Assembly (NCBI GenBank): GCA_951802425.1
Contig: OX637798.1
Location: forward strand, 2,790,001 to 2,854,000
Direction: 5' to 3'
Source of the DNA: Clavaria fumosa
Lineage: Eukaryota; Basidiomycota; Agaricomycetes; Agaricales; Clavariaceae
DNA length: 64,000 bases
Below the pieces are notes generated by a model, which ran no database searches, was not told the DNA's origin, and saw only the letters and a list, made by a program, of their open reading frames with translations. Below are positions 1 through 10,644 of this stretch, piece after piece. The number at the start of each line of letters is the position of its first letter. Positions within the stretch are counted from its first letter, which is position 1. The position numbers were made by a program, and so were the translations under genes.

Positions 1-1
1 G

Positions 2-979
2 CTATGCGACGGGTCCGGTGCCTACCATTGTAGAGGAGACCCCACGTCGTCCCCATCTGGACGTTCATCATCCCCCTCGCAGCCACTAAATCTAGCATCT
101 CGACCCGCTACTCAGTCGAACCAGGGTGGCTCTCTGCAACATGTCTTGTCTGGGCAGGATCCACAGGGCGATTTAAATCATCCATCCGGAGATCCCGATC
201 TCGATGCAGAATACTTTGAATTGATGCAGCGGAACTTAAGTCTGAATGCTGAGCTTTCAATGCTGAAGTATGTATCATCTACATTGATATCATACCATTG
301 ACTCATCAAATACGATCTTGAACGCAGAATTGCTTTCCAATCGCTCGTCAACACTGTCCCACTCCTTTGGAATAATGCGAACCCTCCTCTCCCCAAACAC
401 CCGCCGCCTTTCACCCTCCTTCCCACCCTCCCAACTGTTCCTGTTGCGGCTCCACTACAGGAAAAGGACTATCCGCTTGTCAAGTTTTGGCGCCGCTCGT
501 CCTGGGAAGAGCACCTAACACGAGGGATATCCGGCAAGGAGTCTGCAAGTCAACAAGACACCATGAACTTGTCACCATCTATCAACACGACGATGCGATA
601 TGTGGAGGATGAATATGGCCAACCCATTGATAGTTACCGTTCAAAGGCCATTCGTCAGATCGCCCACCGCATCTTCCGTCAGCTCGCGGAGCTTGGTGTT
701 AACCCTAAAATGTGGAGCGTAGCCGGTAGGAGTGTCGTTCACCACTTCAACCATGAGATGGCTCTGCAGGTCCCCGAAATGCGCTATTGCGCGAATCATT
801 GGAAAGCTGGCTATCTTGCGATGCAACTATATCCCCTCTGGCACGAGTTGCACACGGAGAGACTCCGTACAAGATTGCGGCCGGCGGATGACGCCTCGCA
901 ATGGGCGGGTAAAAGATCCCGCGATGATATTAACAACACGTGGCCAACGTCAAAGAAGAGAGTCAAAGTCAGGGGTTGA
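2..979 (+). CDS. Unrecognised basidiomycete protein, 5' end outside window (paralog 1)
   Basis: The frame is open from the window edge (2-267), crosses a 60-base intron (268-327, GT...AG) and continues in frame to a TGA at 977-979. That gives about 305 codons without a visible start. The N-terminal part is Ser/Pro/Gln-rich and low in complexity, followed by a short leucine-rich helix around the intron. The conserved half (about 563-870) reads YVEDEYGQPIDSYR, then IRQIAHRIF, KMWSVAG, PEMRYC and YPLWHE. It aligns residue by residue with the second copy at 4939-5863, including the intron position. The C-terminus has a basic cluster, KRSRDD then SKKRVKV, which resembles a nuclear localisation signal. 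I do not recognise the family. Conservation of the frame and intron in two diverged copies argues that it is a real gene. A nuclear role is inference from the basic tail only. Confidence 0.7.
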
Positions 980-1344
980 GGAGTGGTCCCATATTCTGTG
1001 CGTGCTTTTCACGGGTATATACAGCAGGTCTCACCATCTCCGTCCAAAGCTGTACAGGTATCAAAATCCGCTCTGTTTAGCCCATAGGTTTCCAAAACGT
1101 GTTTCCCAAATTCGCCGTGTTTGGCATGTGCTTCATTGTGCCTCACCTTTCGCGAGTCTCTGCGACCCATCTTGATATTTTTGTTCTTTCACTTCGCTTG
1201 CTAGCCGCCGATTCCCCTCCGCGAATCCCTCACATTAGTCAAGGCGAAACACAGTATCGTATTTGCGTTCACCTCCCATTCTGGCGAGATGTATTCCATA
1301 TGAAATGGAATCTGTAAGAGCAGCCCATTGTTTCCAGGGACCGA
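980..1344. other. Intergenic, no gene seen
   Basis: This stretch lies between the stop of paralog 1 and the left arm of the nitrate transporter inverted repeat. Short open frames cross it but none has coding character or a relative elsewhere in the window. Confidence 0.5.
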
Positions 1345-2545
1345 TCTTGAGAGATCCGTGCGCCGCGTTCCACACCCATCAATGATGAAGCGTCATTACG
1401 GAATCAGCGTTTACATTTCGATAACTGAGAAAAGAAAGAAAAATCTGAAAGGAGTTACATGTACTAATAAAAGAAAATCCTAGTGGGGGATCGAGGATCC
1501 TTATCTCGCCTTTGTGGCTGAGAACACCTCACCAAATGGCAGCGCGTCCGCAGGGTCATGTTTTTGGAACAGGGATGACAACCAAGCATGCGTTAATGGC
1601 CTAAGGCATCCCCAATAATGTTAAACACGGTTAAATTGAGGAAGAACGAAGAATCGAACCATGCATATGATCCCACAGATCCAAAAAGGCTTTCCCAGCG
1701 GGGCAGGCTGGAAGCGGAACACCATGGCAAATATTACGCCGCCGACGTTACCCATGCTTCCAACGAGACCACCCTTGCTTCCAACGAGACCACCCTAGCA
1801 CAAATGAGGTCAAATAAACACACAGGCATAGAAATGGTGGTACCGTCACGCCATTCGAGTCTTTACAGGGAGTGTTAGTTAGTATGCTGGGAAGGCGGCA
1901 TAAAGACGCGATTTACAAGGGTTGCAGTGTGGGACGAGAGCAAAGTTGGCCCCACATCCTGCCTCATTGAACATGGCCAGAAGGGCCATCAGAACGATGA
2001 TGATGGCGACTGTCAATGAGAGAACGCTCAGCTACATCGCTAAAAGTATATATTCACATCTCTACTCACGAGACGGCTTTTCCTTCTTTTCAAGCGCACC
2101 GTCGATGTAGAGGCCGAGACCAATGGCAAACGCGCCTTGAACAATTCCAACCCCAAGCATCCAGTACTTCTTGCCGGGAACCTACAAGACGTCTGAGCGG
2201 TAAAGACAATACCCAGGAGATCCTCACCCCAAATCTCGGATACACAAGATCGCCAACAATGCCACCTTCATCTCGTGAGCGTACACAAAGGGAGGTTATC
2301 ACAAATCCTACCTGATGGCCTCGTCCAGATGTTCATTAGGCCATACAACGACGTGATCGATAGACTTTTAAACCATTTCTTTGAGGAATAGAAACGGAGA
2401 ACACACATAACCTGCTTTGGTCTGGCCGAACGTTGGAGATTTGTAAATATTAAAAAGAATATTGGATAGATTCGCATCAACGGCCAATTCGAATCCGAAG
2501 CTTGCGATATACGACAAGGCGGGGAGCCACGTTAGAGAGTCGGCT
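1345..2545. repeat. Left arm of a 1.2-kb inverted repeat (nitrate transporter segment)
   Basis: This segment is the reverse complement of 6425-7622. Long translated stretches are identical in the two arms, including frames inside introns and the 3' flank, so the copy was made at DNA level and recently. The arms are separated by about 3.9 kb that holds the Spp1-like relic and paralog 2. Confidence 0.9.
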
Positions 2546-2570
2546 TGTTCTAGGAGCGCAGTGGCCAAAT
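1556..2570 (-). pseudogene. nrt2: NNP nitrate transporter, C-terminal half (copy 1)
   Basis: Read on the minus strand, spliced exons give the second half of a nitrate/nitrite porter of the MFS: LTWLPALSYIASFGFELA, then YGLMNIWTRPSG, GGIVGDLVYPRFGV, KKYWMLGVGIVQGAF, NEAGCGANFALVPHCNP and finally GNVGGVIFA. The last is the family nitrate signature (GNxGG) in a late membrane segment. The stop is at 1556-1558. The sequence begins about where membrane segment 7 should start; segments 1-6 and the start codon are absent, so this is a truncated copy. Upstream residues (LATALLEQADS) differ from those of copy 2, which places the break near 2545-2570. The family call rests on these motifs and is firm; inability to make a transporter is inference from the truncation. 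Confidence 0.82.
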
Positions 2571-3176
2571 TCAAGTGCAGAAGGCAAGGGTGGGTGTGGG
2601 TGTGTGCCGGCAGGAGGAGCAGTGACTATATGAGTATGGGGCGTTCCCGTGTGCGACGTGTGCGACGGCGTTAGACCGGTGGGAAAGGCAATAGTTGATG
2701 ATTGCCTTCTCTCTGACGTGGGTGGAGCAACCACTACATGAGGCATCGTGGGTGAACGGGAACGACTTCGAGAAGATCGATGCAGGCGGAGTTGGGATCG
2801 GCTCCGTGACCCCAATCGTAGCCATGATGGCGACCCGGTTCTGACAACTATAGTTTGTGGAGGAGCGCCAGGCACACCGAGACCAGGCTGGGGCAGAAAG
2901 GGAGTCGGAAAGGTTGGGATGGTGGAATATTTGGTCTGGAGTGGTTGAACCAGAAGATGAGGAAGGTCGAGGAGGTACAAACGCATCCGGATCGGCTGTG
3001 AAGGACGCAACTCGAGCTGGCATTGGAGCCGGGAAGCCTGGAGGTGGACCTGCGAAATGAGGTTGTGGTAGGATCACAGGACTGTACAAAGCAGTAGTGG
3101 AAGAACTCTCTGGCGACGGAATGACTCCGGGAATGACCTCGCCAGTAATGCCCCCTAGAAACACTTGGGGTGGCAA
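2571..3176 (-). other. Proline-rich open frame, doubtful
   Basis: A 201-codon minus-strand frame, Pro/Ser/Gly-rich in its first 110 residues (PPPGFPAPMP, SPESSSTTALYSPV), with no domain I recognise. It follows the end of the Spp1-like similarity and runs up to the nitrate transporter copy. It could be the tail of another relic gene joined here by rearrangement. The composition is also what random GC-rich DNA can give, so it is not called a gene. Confidence 0.25.
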
Positions 3177-4720
3177 AGGCTGCGGTGGAATAAATCCAGT
3201 AGGATGGAAGTTTGGAGGGAAGCCGGAGAACTATACGACTGGCGGTGGTCCGGGTCTTTCTTGCTCTTCTGCGGCAGAATCACCAATGCCTTGCCAAGTA
3301 CATCCGCGTCGAGTTGCGCAATATCACCATCCGGCAGCCCCTCTGCGCAAACCACCACTCCTTCCCGTCTCTCTGCACCTTTTACGCTGGCCCATAGCTT
3401 CTCTTTACGGCCGCTGGCTTTCGCAAAGGCATCAGCTCGCTCTTGCATGTACCTGATGCCGCAATCATCCGAGCAGTACTTGGAGAAAGCCCCTCATGAG
3501 GGCTTGCAACAGGCGCTGGCCGACGACAGCTGGGTGTGCTTGAGACCGTAATAGCAACGCTTCTTGTACGTTGTACGGAGGGACAGTTGAGGATTATCTA
3601 TGGGGTGATTAGTTTTGGGAAGAGGAATGGTAAAGCGGACACATACTGTTAATGCGTCCACTTCAAGGTCCGGCATGTATACACATTGAGTGTGATACCA
3701 CTCATCACGCCTAGCAAGGCCAATGCTTGAGCTGCAAAACATCAGGATAACACTTGTGCAGCAAACCCACCGATCACACGCAATGATGACATGCTCCTCG
3801 TCGTACTTCATCTCACAGACGCAGTATAACTTGTTGTCTTCCTCCTCTCTCCCCTCCTCCTCCTTGTCAACCTCCATCCTAGTCTCAGCTTCTCCGCCAG
3901 CCCCAGGCACAACAGACACTGAGCGCGATCGAGCCATGGATGATTGTGAGGCCGCAGACTTCTTCGCGACGGGTACTGCAGGGAGCTTGGAGACAGCCCT
4001 CGACGGTGAGGGTGACACGTCGACAATCTTGGCACTCAGTTTCTTAGTATGTGACTTCGCCAAGACCTTCACTTTCAGTTTCGATCCCACATGCTTCTCA
4101 GGTCCGTAGTGAGCACGAGCATGGGACAAAGTAGGCTACATGATCGAACGGGAGACCCACCTTGGACGACTCGACTCCCTTCTTTTTCTTTTTCTTCGGT
4201 CCATCCACTCTCGACACCAGTCCTGTGGGCATGACGTTCGTCGACGGAGGGGGCATTGAACCCCGCCCGGTGACAGGCGTTGACACCGAATGCACGGCCC
4301 TTGTAGACGTTGGTGAAAAGGGAAGGCCTGAGATCTGCAACGCCGTGGGCGTGGGTGGGACACTGGGCGAGCGGCTGGTCTCGGACAAGAGGGCAGCTAG
4401 CCTCAAGGAAGTGACAGCTTTAGGAGAGGAACGCGGATGTGGAGAGACTGCGGCTTGCCACCGACCAGACTCAGCAGCTCATCGTCGAGATCGGCTAAGG
4501 CCGGCGCGGCGGACTCAGACTTCCAATCGTCATCCAAGGCGTCCGCGAAGGCAGCAAGAGCAGACGCTGGGCTGCCCCGAGGGATCCACCCTTGGGGAGC
4601 AGGAGGCGGAGACTCAGATGAAGACGGCGCTGGGGGTGATAGTTTGGTGTAATGCAATAGCTCGAGTATACTATCTCTGTGGTCCAGTACGTGAGGCCGA
4701 TGGACGAGAGGTGTGATCAA
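3155..4720 (-). pseudogene. spp1: COMPASS subunit Spp1-like PHD-finger gene, broken
   Basis: Exons on the minus strand encode an acidic/serine-rich N-terminus (LADLDDELLSLV), a basic linker (GPKKKKKKGVES), a PHD finger beginning LYCVCEMKYDEEHVIIACDR, and the family tail YGLKH...FSKYCSDDCGIRYMQ...KREGVVV-like, as in Spp1/CXXC1 of the Set1 H3K4 methyltransferase complex. Four lesions are visible. A one-base loss near 4424 shifts the frame (the copy at 7690 keeps the base). The fourth PHD cysteine is arginine (DRRDEWYH across the splice at about 3715-3780). The exon with the last CxxC pair seems missing. TGA at 3494-3496 replaces an expected arginine (CKP-S-stop-GAFSKYC). Several introns keep GT/AG. 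The subunit binds methylated H3K4 in the nucleus; a working copy must be elsewhere if the fungus uses it. Confidence 0.82.
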
Positions 4721-4938
4721 AGGGGGCTGCTCGACAACCCTGGATGTCGGTAATGAAGGGGAAGCTCACAACACCAACGAATCATAGGAGTCATTGGAGG
4801 GCCAACGAGATAATGAGATATCGAGGGTGGTGGGATTGAAACGATTTGAATCGAGGGCCTACGACACGGTGGCCACCATGTTACGTAGTAGAGATTTTAT
4901 TATATTTACTACTCCCCTGCTGTTATTCGCCGCGAACT
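4721..4938. promoter_or_regulatory. Divergent promoter region
   Basis: About 220 bases separate the N-terminal exon of the Spp1-like gene (minus) from the ATG of paralog 2 (plus). An AT-rich TTATTATATTTACTACT tract ends about 20-45 bases before the ATG at 4939 and could hold the plus-strand TATA element. The assignment is from position only. Confidence 0.3.
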
Positions 4939-5863
4939 ATGGACCCCTCGCTGGACCCGCTCTCCACCTGGGTGGATTACAATAATCTCATGCCCCAGCT
5001 AATACTCAACCCTCTTGATGCTGCGCATCTGCCATCTGAGAGCTCCCAGGCTACCGAGCACAGTTCTGAGTTCTCGCTCCCTTTTCCTGGACCAATCTTT
5101 ACACCCAGTCAACCGTTCGCGGACCTGCCATTCAGCGGCAGTCACTCCCATGATCCACACCCGACTTACGCTCAACTGAAGCACCAAAATTCTGTTTTAG
5201 CCGCTGAACTCTCATCGCTAAGGTGTGCTCTTCTTTTAATCTAACCATTTATACCTAACCTACCTGTCCAGGCGTGCTTATAGCACGTTAGCTGCTGCCA
5301 TGCCAACCACTGCGAAGATTTCGGGTTTCAGCGCACAATCATCTACACCGCCCAATCCCACGGGCTCCCTACGGGAAGAGGACTACCCGCTCGTTCGGTT
5401 CTGGCATCGGTCGTTGTGGAAAACACATTTATCATGCAGCCAAAATGGACTTGACCGTTCTTCTCGTAAACGCGGAGGTGTAGCTGCCTCGCAGGGTCTG
5501 AATGTTGCCACGCAATATATAGAGAATGAGTTCGGACAGTCCGTCGATGGATATCGCGCCACAGAGATACGACGAATTGCCCACCGCATCTTTTTTGAAC
5601 TTGCCAATCTTGGGTTAGCACCCAAGACGTGGGGCGTTGCCGGCATCAACGTCACCACCCAATTCAACAATAAGATGGTTGCCCTTGTTCCTGAAATGCG
5701 CTATTGTTCCAATGACTGGAAATCGGAATATCTCGCGACGCACATATATCCGTCTTGGTACAAGTCGCACAGGCGGGGCCGCGAGGGATTGCAGTCGGGA
5801 CCATCAAGGTCTGAAGAACGGGCCCAGGGTGGGTCACTCCATTCTTGCTCATTTATTTTTTAA
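4939..5863 (+). CDS. Unrecognised basidiomycete protein (paralog 2)
   Basis: Exon 1 is 4939-5222 and exon 2 is 5272-5863, with a 49-base GT...CAG intron (5223-5271); the product is about 291 aa. The start at 4939 opens MDPSLDPLSTWVDYNN. The intron splits a helix (YAQLKHQNSVLAAELSSLR) at the same codon position as in the copy at 2-979. The conserved half follows: YIENEFGQSVDGYRATEIRRIAHRIF, GLAPKTWGVAG, VPEMRYCSNDWKSEYLA, YPSWYKSH. Compared with paralog 1 the middle is strongly alike while the N-terminal third and the tail differ. The basic C-terminal motif of paralog 1 is not present here. There may be another intron near 5827, because the last dozen residues look unlike coding sequence. The function is unknown. 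It stands divergent to the Spp1-like relic and upstream of the second nitrate transporter copy. Confidence 0.68.
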
Positions 5864-6120
5864 CACATTTTAGATTCTTTAGACTAATTCATTGTCCTCA
5901 ATAACATCCTGTTCTCGTACATAGCAAAAATATTCTTCTGTCAAATAAGGGCCCAATGTATATAGTTGTAGTTATGTTGATCAAAAGTTCCTCGCCAACA
6001 TCACCTCGCCTGCTTGTTTGTGCTGGAGCGCAGTGACCTCCGCTTTACTGAAAGGAGCTGAATGCGGCGGGAGCAGACATCGCCGCGTTTTAGTATGTCA
6101 GGTGCACGTGGGAGATATCA
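5864..6120. other. Intergenic, no gene seen
   Basis: AT-rich at the left, GC-richer from 6000. I found no membrane segments of the missing transporter half here, which is why the next feature is called truncated. Confidence 0.5.
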
Positions 6121-7407
6121 TGCATGGCTGTGACTCCTGCCTCGGGTGGCTCTTCGACGCCGCTCGGCGCGAGCAGTGCTGCAGGCAGAGAGCTGTTCAA
6201 GGGGTTCAGTGCCCTAGGAAATCGAGTGCGTCTTGCTTCCTCTTCTTATCTCTTCAAGTTGACATCTAGTGGCCAATGCGACAATCCAAGATGAAAAGGG
6301 TAAGAATCTGATGCTTCTTCATGCCTCTGTTCTCAAGGTCTCTTCAACAGTGTACACCTCCGAGGTCGACGTCGCCATCAATGAATGGCTTACATGGAAG
6401 ACTTGCGTTGCCATTCTCACCGACACTCTGACGTGGCTCCCCGCCTTGTCGTATATCGCAAGCTTCGGATTCGAATTGGCCATTGATGCGAATCTATCCA
6501 ATATTCTTTTTAATATTTACAAATCTCCAACGTTCGGCCAGACCAAAGCAGGTTATGTGTGTTCTCCGTTTCTATTCCTCAAAGAAATGGTTTAAAAGTC
6601 TATCGATCACGTCGTTGTATGGCCTAATGAACATCTGGACGAGGCCATCAGGTAGGATTTGTGATAACCTCCCTTTGTGTACGCTCACGAGATGAAGGTG
6701 GCATTGTTGGCGATCTTGTGTATCCGAGATTTGGGGTGAGGATCTCCTGGGTATTGTCTTTACCGCTCAGACGTCTTGTAGGTTCCCGGCAAGAAGTACT
6801 GGATGCTTGGGGTTGGAATTGTTCAAGGCGCGTTTGCCATTGGTCTCGGCCTCTACATCGACGGTGCGCTTGAAAAGAAGGAAAAGCCGTCTCGTGAGTA
6901 GAGATGTGAATATATACTTTTAGCGATGTAGCTGAGCGTTCTCTCATTGACAGTCGCCATCATCATCGTTCTGATGGCCCTTCTGGCCATGTTCAATGAG
7001 GCAGGATGTGGGGCCAACTTTGCTCTCGTCCCACACTGCAACCCTTGTAAATCGCGTCTTTATGCCGCCTTCCCAGCATACTAACTAACACTCCCTGTAA
7101 AGACTCGAATGGCGTGACGGTACCACCATTTCTATGCCTGTGTGTTTATTTGACCTCATTTGTGCTAGGGTGGTCTCGTTGGAAGCAAGGGTGGTCTCGT
7201 TGGAAGCATGGGTAACGTCGGCGGCGTAATATTTGCCATGGTGTTCCGCTTCCAGCCTGCCCCGCTGGGAAAGCCTTTTTGGATCTGTGGGATCATATGC
7301 ATGGTTCGATTCTTCGTTCTTCCTCAATTTAACCGTGTTTAACATTATTGGGGATGCCTTAGGCCATTAACGCATGCTTGGTTGTCATCCCTGTTCCAAA
7401 AACATGA
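6121..7407 (+). pseudogene. nrt2: NNP nitrate transporter, central loop and C-terminal half (copy 2)
   Basis: The first recognisable piece (from 6124, AVTPASGGSSTPLGASS) may be the hydrophilic central loop that fungal nitrate porters carry between membrane segments 6 and 7. From about 6390 the exons read as in copy 1: WLPALSYIASFGFELA, NIWTRPSG, GGIVGDLVY, KKYWMLGVGIVQGAF, GANFALVPHCNP, then GLVGS twice and GNVGGVIFAMVF. Short introns with GT/AG lie after 6651, 6734, 6892, 7047 and before 7171. The stop is at 7405-7407. The GLVGS doubling is an 18-base tandem duplication inside the exon. With no first six membrane segments in the window this cannot be a complete porter. The identity of the family is firm; the exon borders are read by eye. 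Confidence 0.8.
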
Positions 7408-7622
7408 CCCTGCGGACGCGCTGCCATTTGGTGAGGTGTTCTCAGCCACAAAGGCGAGATAAGGATCCTCGATCCCCCACTAGGATTTTCTTTTATTAGT
7501 ACATGTAACTCCTTTCAGATTTTTCTTTCTTTTCTCAGTTATCGAAATGTAAACGCTGATTCCGTAATGACGCTTCATCATTGATGGGTGTGGAACGTGG
7601 CGCACGGATCTCTCAAAATCGA
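6425..7622. repeat. Right arm of the 1.2-kb inverted repeat
   Basis: Reverse complement of 1345-2545. At its outer end a short stretch containing GATGGGTGTGGAACGTGGC occurs twice in tandem (about 7582 and 7622), and the Spp1-like fragment begins directly after. This marks a recombination junction. Confidence 0.88.
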
Positions 7623-7689
7623 TGGGTGTGGAACGTGGCACTAGGCACGGGGAGTGATTAACGCCTTGACTGGATAGGTGGCGCGCGCC

Positions 7690-8010
7690 TGAGAGCTGTT
7701 CAAGCGCTCAAGCTCTCGATAAGATATCACCCCCAGTGCCGTCTTCATCCCTGTCTCCGCCTCCTGCTGTCCATAAGGGTGGATCTCCCAGGGGCAGCAG
7801 CCCAGTGTCTGCTCTTGTTGCCTTTGAGGATGCTTTGGATGATGATTAGAAGTCTGAGTCCGCCGCGCCGGCCTTAGCCGATCTTGATGATGAGCTACTG
7901 AGTCTGGTCGACAACAAGCCACAGTCTCCCCACATCCGCATTCCTCTTCCTAAAGCCGCAACACCTTCATGTCACTTCCTTGGCGGGACAGAAGAGAGGT
8001 GTCTGCACCA
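7690..8010 (+). pseudogene. Spp1-like N-terminal fragment (second copy)
   Basis: Translation gives ELLKRSSSR-like sequence, then SPPAPSSS, ALVAFEDALDDD, a stop codon, then KSESAAPALADLDDELLSLV and KPQSPHIRIPLPKAA. This is the N-terminal exon of the minus-strand gene at 4403-4720. An in-frame TAG stands where the other copy has tryptophan (DDDWKSES). This copy keeps a T that the other copy lost, so each copy carries its own damage. Similarity ends near 8010. Confidence 0.8.
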
Positions 8011-8145
8011 TATCAGGCTCCATCCTCCACAGGCCATATAGTTCAGTTGGATATTGTAGTATATAACTATGTACCGGATGCTGCATATCCCCCATATATA
8101 ACAGGATACCAGATTCCTATCCTGAGTATAATACAAGTCCGCTGG

Positions 8146-8428
8146 TGGATATCCATCACAAGTATAAGACCTGTCCAGCAGAGTGAATAGGATATCCCCT
8201 CTCCTCCATGAGACATGTCTAGCAGAGAATAGGATATCCATCTCCTGTATGAGACATGTCCAGCGGAGATATAAGGATATCCATCTCCTGTACGAGACAT
8301 GTCCAGTGGAGTCAATAGGATATCTGTGGCCTGCATGAGACATGTCCAGCGGAGATATGGGGATATCTGTCTCCTGTATGAGACATGTCCAGCAGAGATA
8401 TAAGGATATCCCTCTCCTGTATGAGACA
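8146..8428. repeat. Tandem repeat, about 43-bp unit, 6-7 copies
   Basis: Each unit begins GGATATC and contains TGAGACATGTCCAGC followed by a variable GGAGATATAA-like end. The copies differ by a few bases, so this is an ageing minisatellite. Open frames across it come from the repeat and are not genes. Confidence 0.9.
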
Positions 8429-9420
8429 TTGTTACAACCCCATCCACTTGCATAAGCACGATCCCCACTCCGGACTCCGAGCTCTGTACCAACTAGGGAT
8501 GCCACAGTTCGGTTCTGAACTTTGGTTCGAACCTGAACTGGACTGGACCGAACCGAAAATGAGGTTCAGGTTCAGCCAAGTGGGTGAACCGAACCAAAAT
8601 TGAGGTTCAGAAGCCCAAATTTGGGCGAACCATTACCTTATTTGGTAAAAGTCCGGTCCAATGAACCGGACTTGGACCGAACTCAGGTTCAAGGTTCGGA
8701 ATTTGGCCTGAACCGGACCTAAAGTCCGGTTCGGGGTTCGAAAAAATTGGCCCTGAACCGGACTTAACCGGACCGTGGCATCCCTAGTACCAACTCCAAT
8801 CCGCTCTGCTGTAACTCCGTGCACTCTGCTCTGCACCTTCATCGGACTTTACTCTGCTGGCCTTCGGACTGTTTGGACTTCATTCTAGAACCTTCTCCCT
8901 CCATCCCCTCATTCTGTTGACCATTGAGAGGATACCCTTGACCCATGGGAGTCACCTTTTTGTTGTTGTTTCTTTGTTCCATGAAAATTGCACAGGCACA
9001 TGTGGTGAAACTCTCCTAGTAATTTGATATGTACATTGTTTCACATTACTCCTATACTCTGTCCTTGCAGTATAAGTTTCCACCTGTATCTCCCTGCCCC
9101 TCAGTTTGAATATTAACATCTCTTGATCCTAAAAACATCTCTGAGCTTTTGTCCTCATCGTCCTTGACATTCTCCACATCATCTGACCAACTCTGACCAA
9201 CTTCAAAGTTTGACTTACATTCTGACTCTCTCTTGGGTGTTGTTTCCATTTGATAAATAGGGACATGTATATACATGGTGGCACAACACATACGTTGAGG
9301 CCGCAGTCCCATAAGTCATCTCCTTCTTCTTGTTTTCTTCTCCGTTCCTCCGATATCAGACTCTGATAATACATCTCCACTCCACTACGCTAACCCCTTT
9401 GCTGCTAACCTTGTTAGGAC
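8429..9420 (+). repeat. LTR-like remnant of a Ty3 family (interrupted by a MITE)
   Basis: The first 65 bases (TGTTACAACCCCATCCACTT onward) match the reverse complement of about 21190-21260, inside another LTR-like piece. A later part near 9265-9310 (ATACATGGTGGCACAACA..., GTTGAGGCCGCAGTCCCA) matches 34385-34430. It directly precedes the Ty3 gag at 9715. The exact ends could not be set; I saw no intact open frame here. Confidence 0.5.
8494..8786. mobile_element. hAT-type MITE, 293 bp
   Basis: Terminal inverted repeats TAGGGATGCCAC and GTGGCATCCCTA are flanked by an exact 8-base duplication GTACCAAC (8486-8493 and 8787-8794). The TIR form TAGGGATGNCA and the 8-base target duplication are typical of hAT elements. 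The interior is made of repeated GGTTCGG/GTCCGGT-type words in both orientations and has no coding capacity. Confidence 0.93.
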
Positions 9421-9714
9421 TGTGACAGTATATTCAAACTGCAAACCTCATATATACAAAACTTAACAATGCCTACTACACAATCCAGTGCTTGACTTCC
9501 ACCTCCTGTTGCCAACGACATCGACATTCCAGAACTGGCCGACAATACTCCAACTCCGAGTGTGTCTGGACCCCCGGACCATGACAAAGAGTCAGACCCC
9601 TCAGTCACTGATGATGATGACAAGCTAAATGAACCTCTGACACCTTGAGCCGAATGTGAACTAACTCCAGCGCATCTCCTTCAGAAGATTATTGATGCCA
9701 ACAAGTGCCCAGAG

Positions 9715-10644
9715 ATGGTTAAACCATGCGACCCCAATACCTTTGATGGCTCAGATGCTAAGAAGTTGAAAAGCTTCTTGGTCCAATGCCAATTGAACTT
9801 CCTTGATCACCCTAGAGCATTCAAGTCTGATTCTCATAAGGTACGCTATGTCCTTTCCTTTCTCCAGGGCTTCGCCCTGGAATGGTTCAAACCAATGATC
9901 CTGGATGGCAAAGGCCACCCGGTCCTTTTGAACTATAAGATGTTTGTTGCTCAACTTACAGAGAACTTTGGTCCGTACGACGTGATCCACAAGGCAGAGT
10001 TCGAACTCGAATGCCTCCAGATGCGCAAGGACCAGAAGTTGACGAAATACACCATTTCGTTCAACAGATTCGCATCCATTGTCCATTGGGACGAGTATGC
10101 ATTGCAGCAGCAGTTCTACAAAGGACTTGCCAGCCGCATCAAGGACGAACTGGCCTGTGTTAACTGCATGGACACACTCCGCGGACTCTGCAAACAAGCC
10201 AGTGCAACTGATGGCTGTTATTGGGCTTGGCAGCAGGAGATCTCTCGGGACTCCATTAAAGCTCCGACGCCTAACAACACCATTAAAAAGGAGACTTCAG
10301 ATAGTTCCAAGTCCCCAAACACTTCTGGTGCTAATACCAAGTCTGAGAAACCATCAGAAAAGCATCTGGTGAACTCCAGTTTGACTTCCGGGAACTCCAT
10401 TCCAAAGGCCACTGAGGGCTCCACTAACTCCGGTAGCTCCAGTGACACAAAGAAGGCTCATCTGGGTCAGGATGGAAAACTGACTCCAGAGGAATGCCAA
10501 CAGCGTTTCGATAATAATCTGTGCCTATTCTGTGGAATAGCAGGCCACAAAGCCAACAAGTGTCATAAGCAGACCTTGCAGGCCAGTGCCAGCACTGCAC
10601 GAATCACCTTCAACAGAGATGACTCTGTGCCAAAAAAAGATTGA
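9715..10644 (+). CDS. Ty3-family Gag
   Basis: A 309-residue frame with a retrotransposon capsid-type region (FLVQCQLNFLDHP, YVLSFLQGFALEWF, LTENFGPYDVIHKAEFELECLQMRKDQ, then YKGLASRIKDELA) in residues 1-180. A Ser/Thr/Lys-rich linker follows, and one zinc knuckle CLFCGIAGHKANKC (CX2CX4HX4C) near the C-terminus. Gag forms the cytoplasmic particle that packages element RNA. The frame is intact, and the protease frame overlaps its end by a few bases. The element has no RT downstream, so this Gag is an orphan. Confidence 0.88.
   Translation: MVKPCDPNTFDGSDAKKLKSFLVQCQLNFLDHPRAFKSDSHKVRYVLSFLQGFALEWFKPMILDGKGHPVLLNYKMFVAQLTENFGPYDVIHKAEFELECLQMRKDQKLTKYTISFNRFASIVHWDEYALQQQFYKGLASRIKDELACVNCMDTLRGLCKQASATDGCYWAWQQEISRDSIKAPTPNNTIKKETSDSSKSPNTSGANTKSEKPSEKHLVNSSLTSGNSIPKATEGSTNSGSSSDTKKAHLGQDGKLTPEECQQRFDNNLCLFCGIAGHKANKCHKQTLQASASTARITFNRDDSVPKKD

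Noticed and set aside
6121..7407. Complete nitrate transporter gene
   Set aside because: No coding sequence for the first six membrane segments exists upstream, and the inverted copy starts at the same place.
8067..8505. Open frames with repeated TCLIQE/DMSHAGHRYP words
   Set aside because: They are translations of the 43-base tandem repeat.
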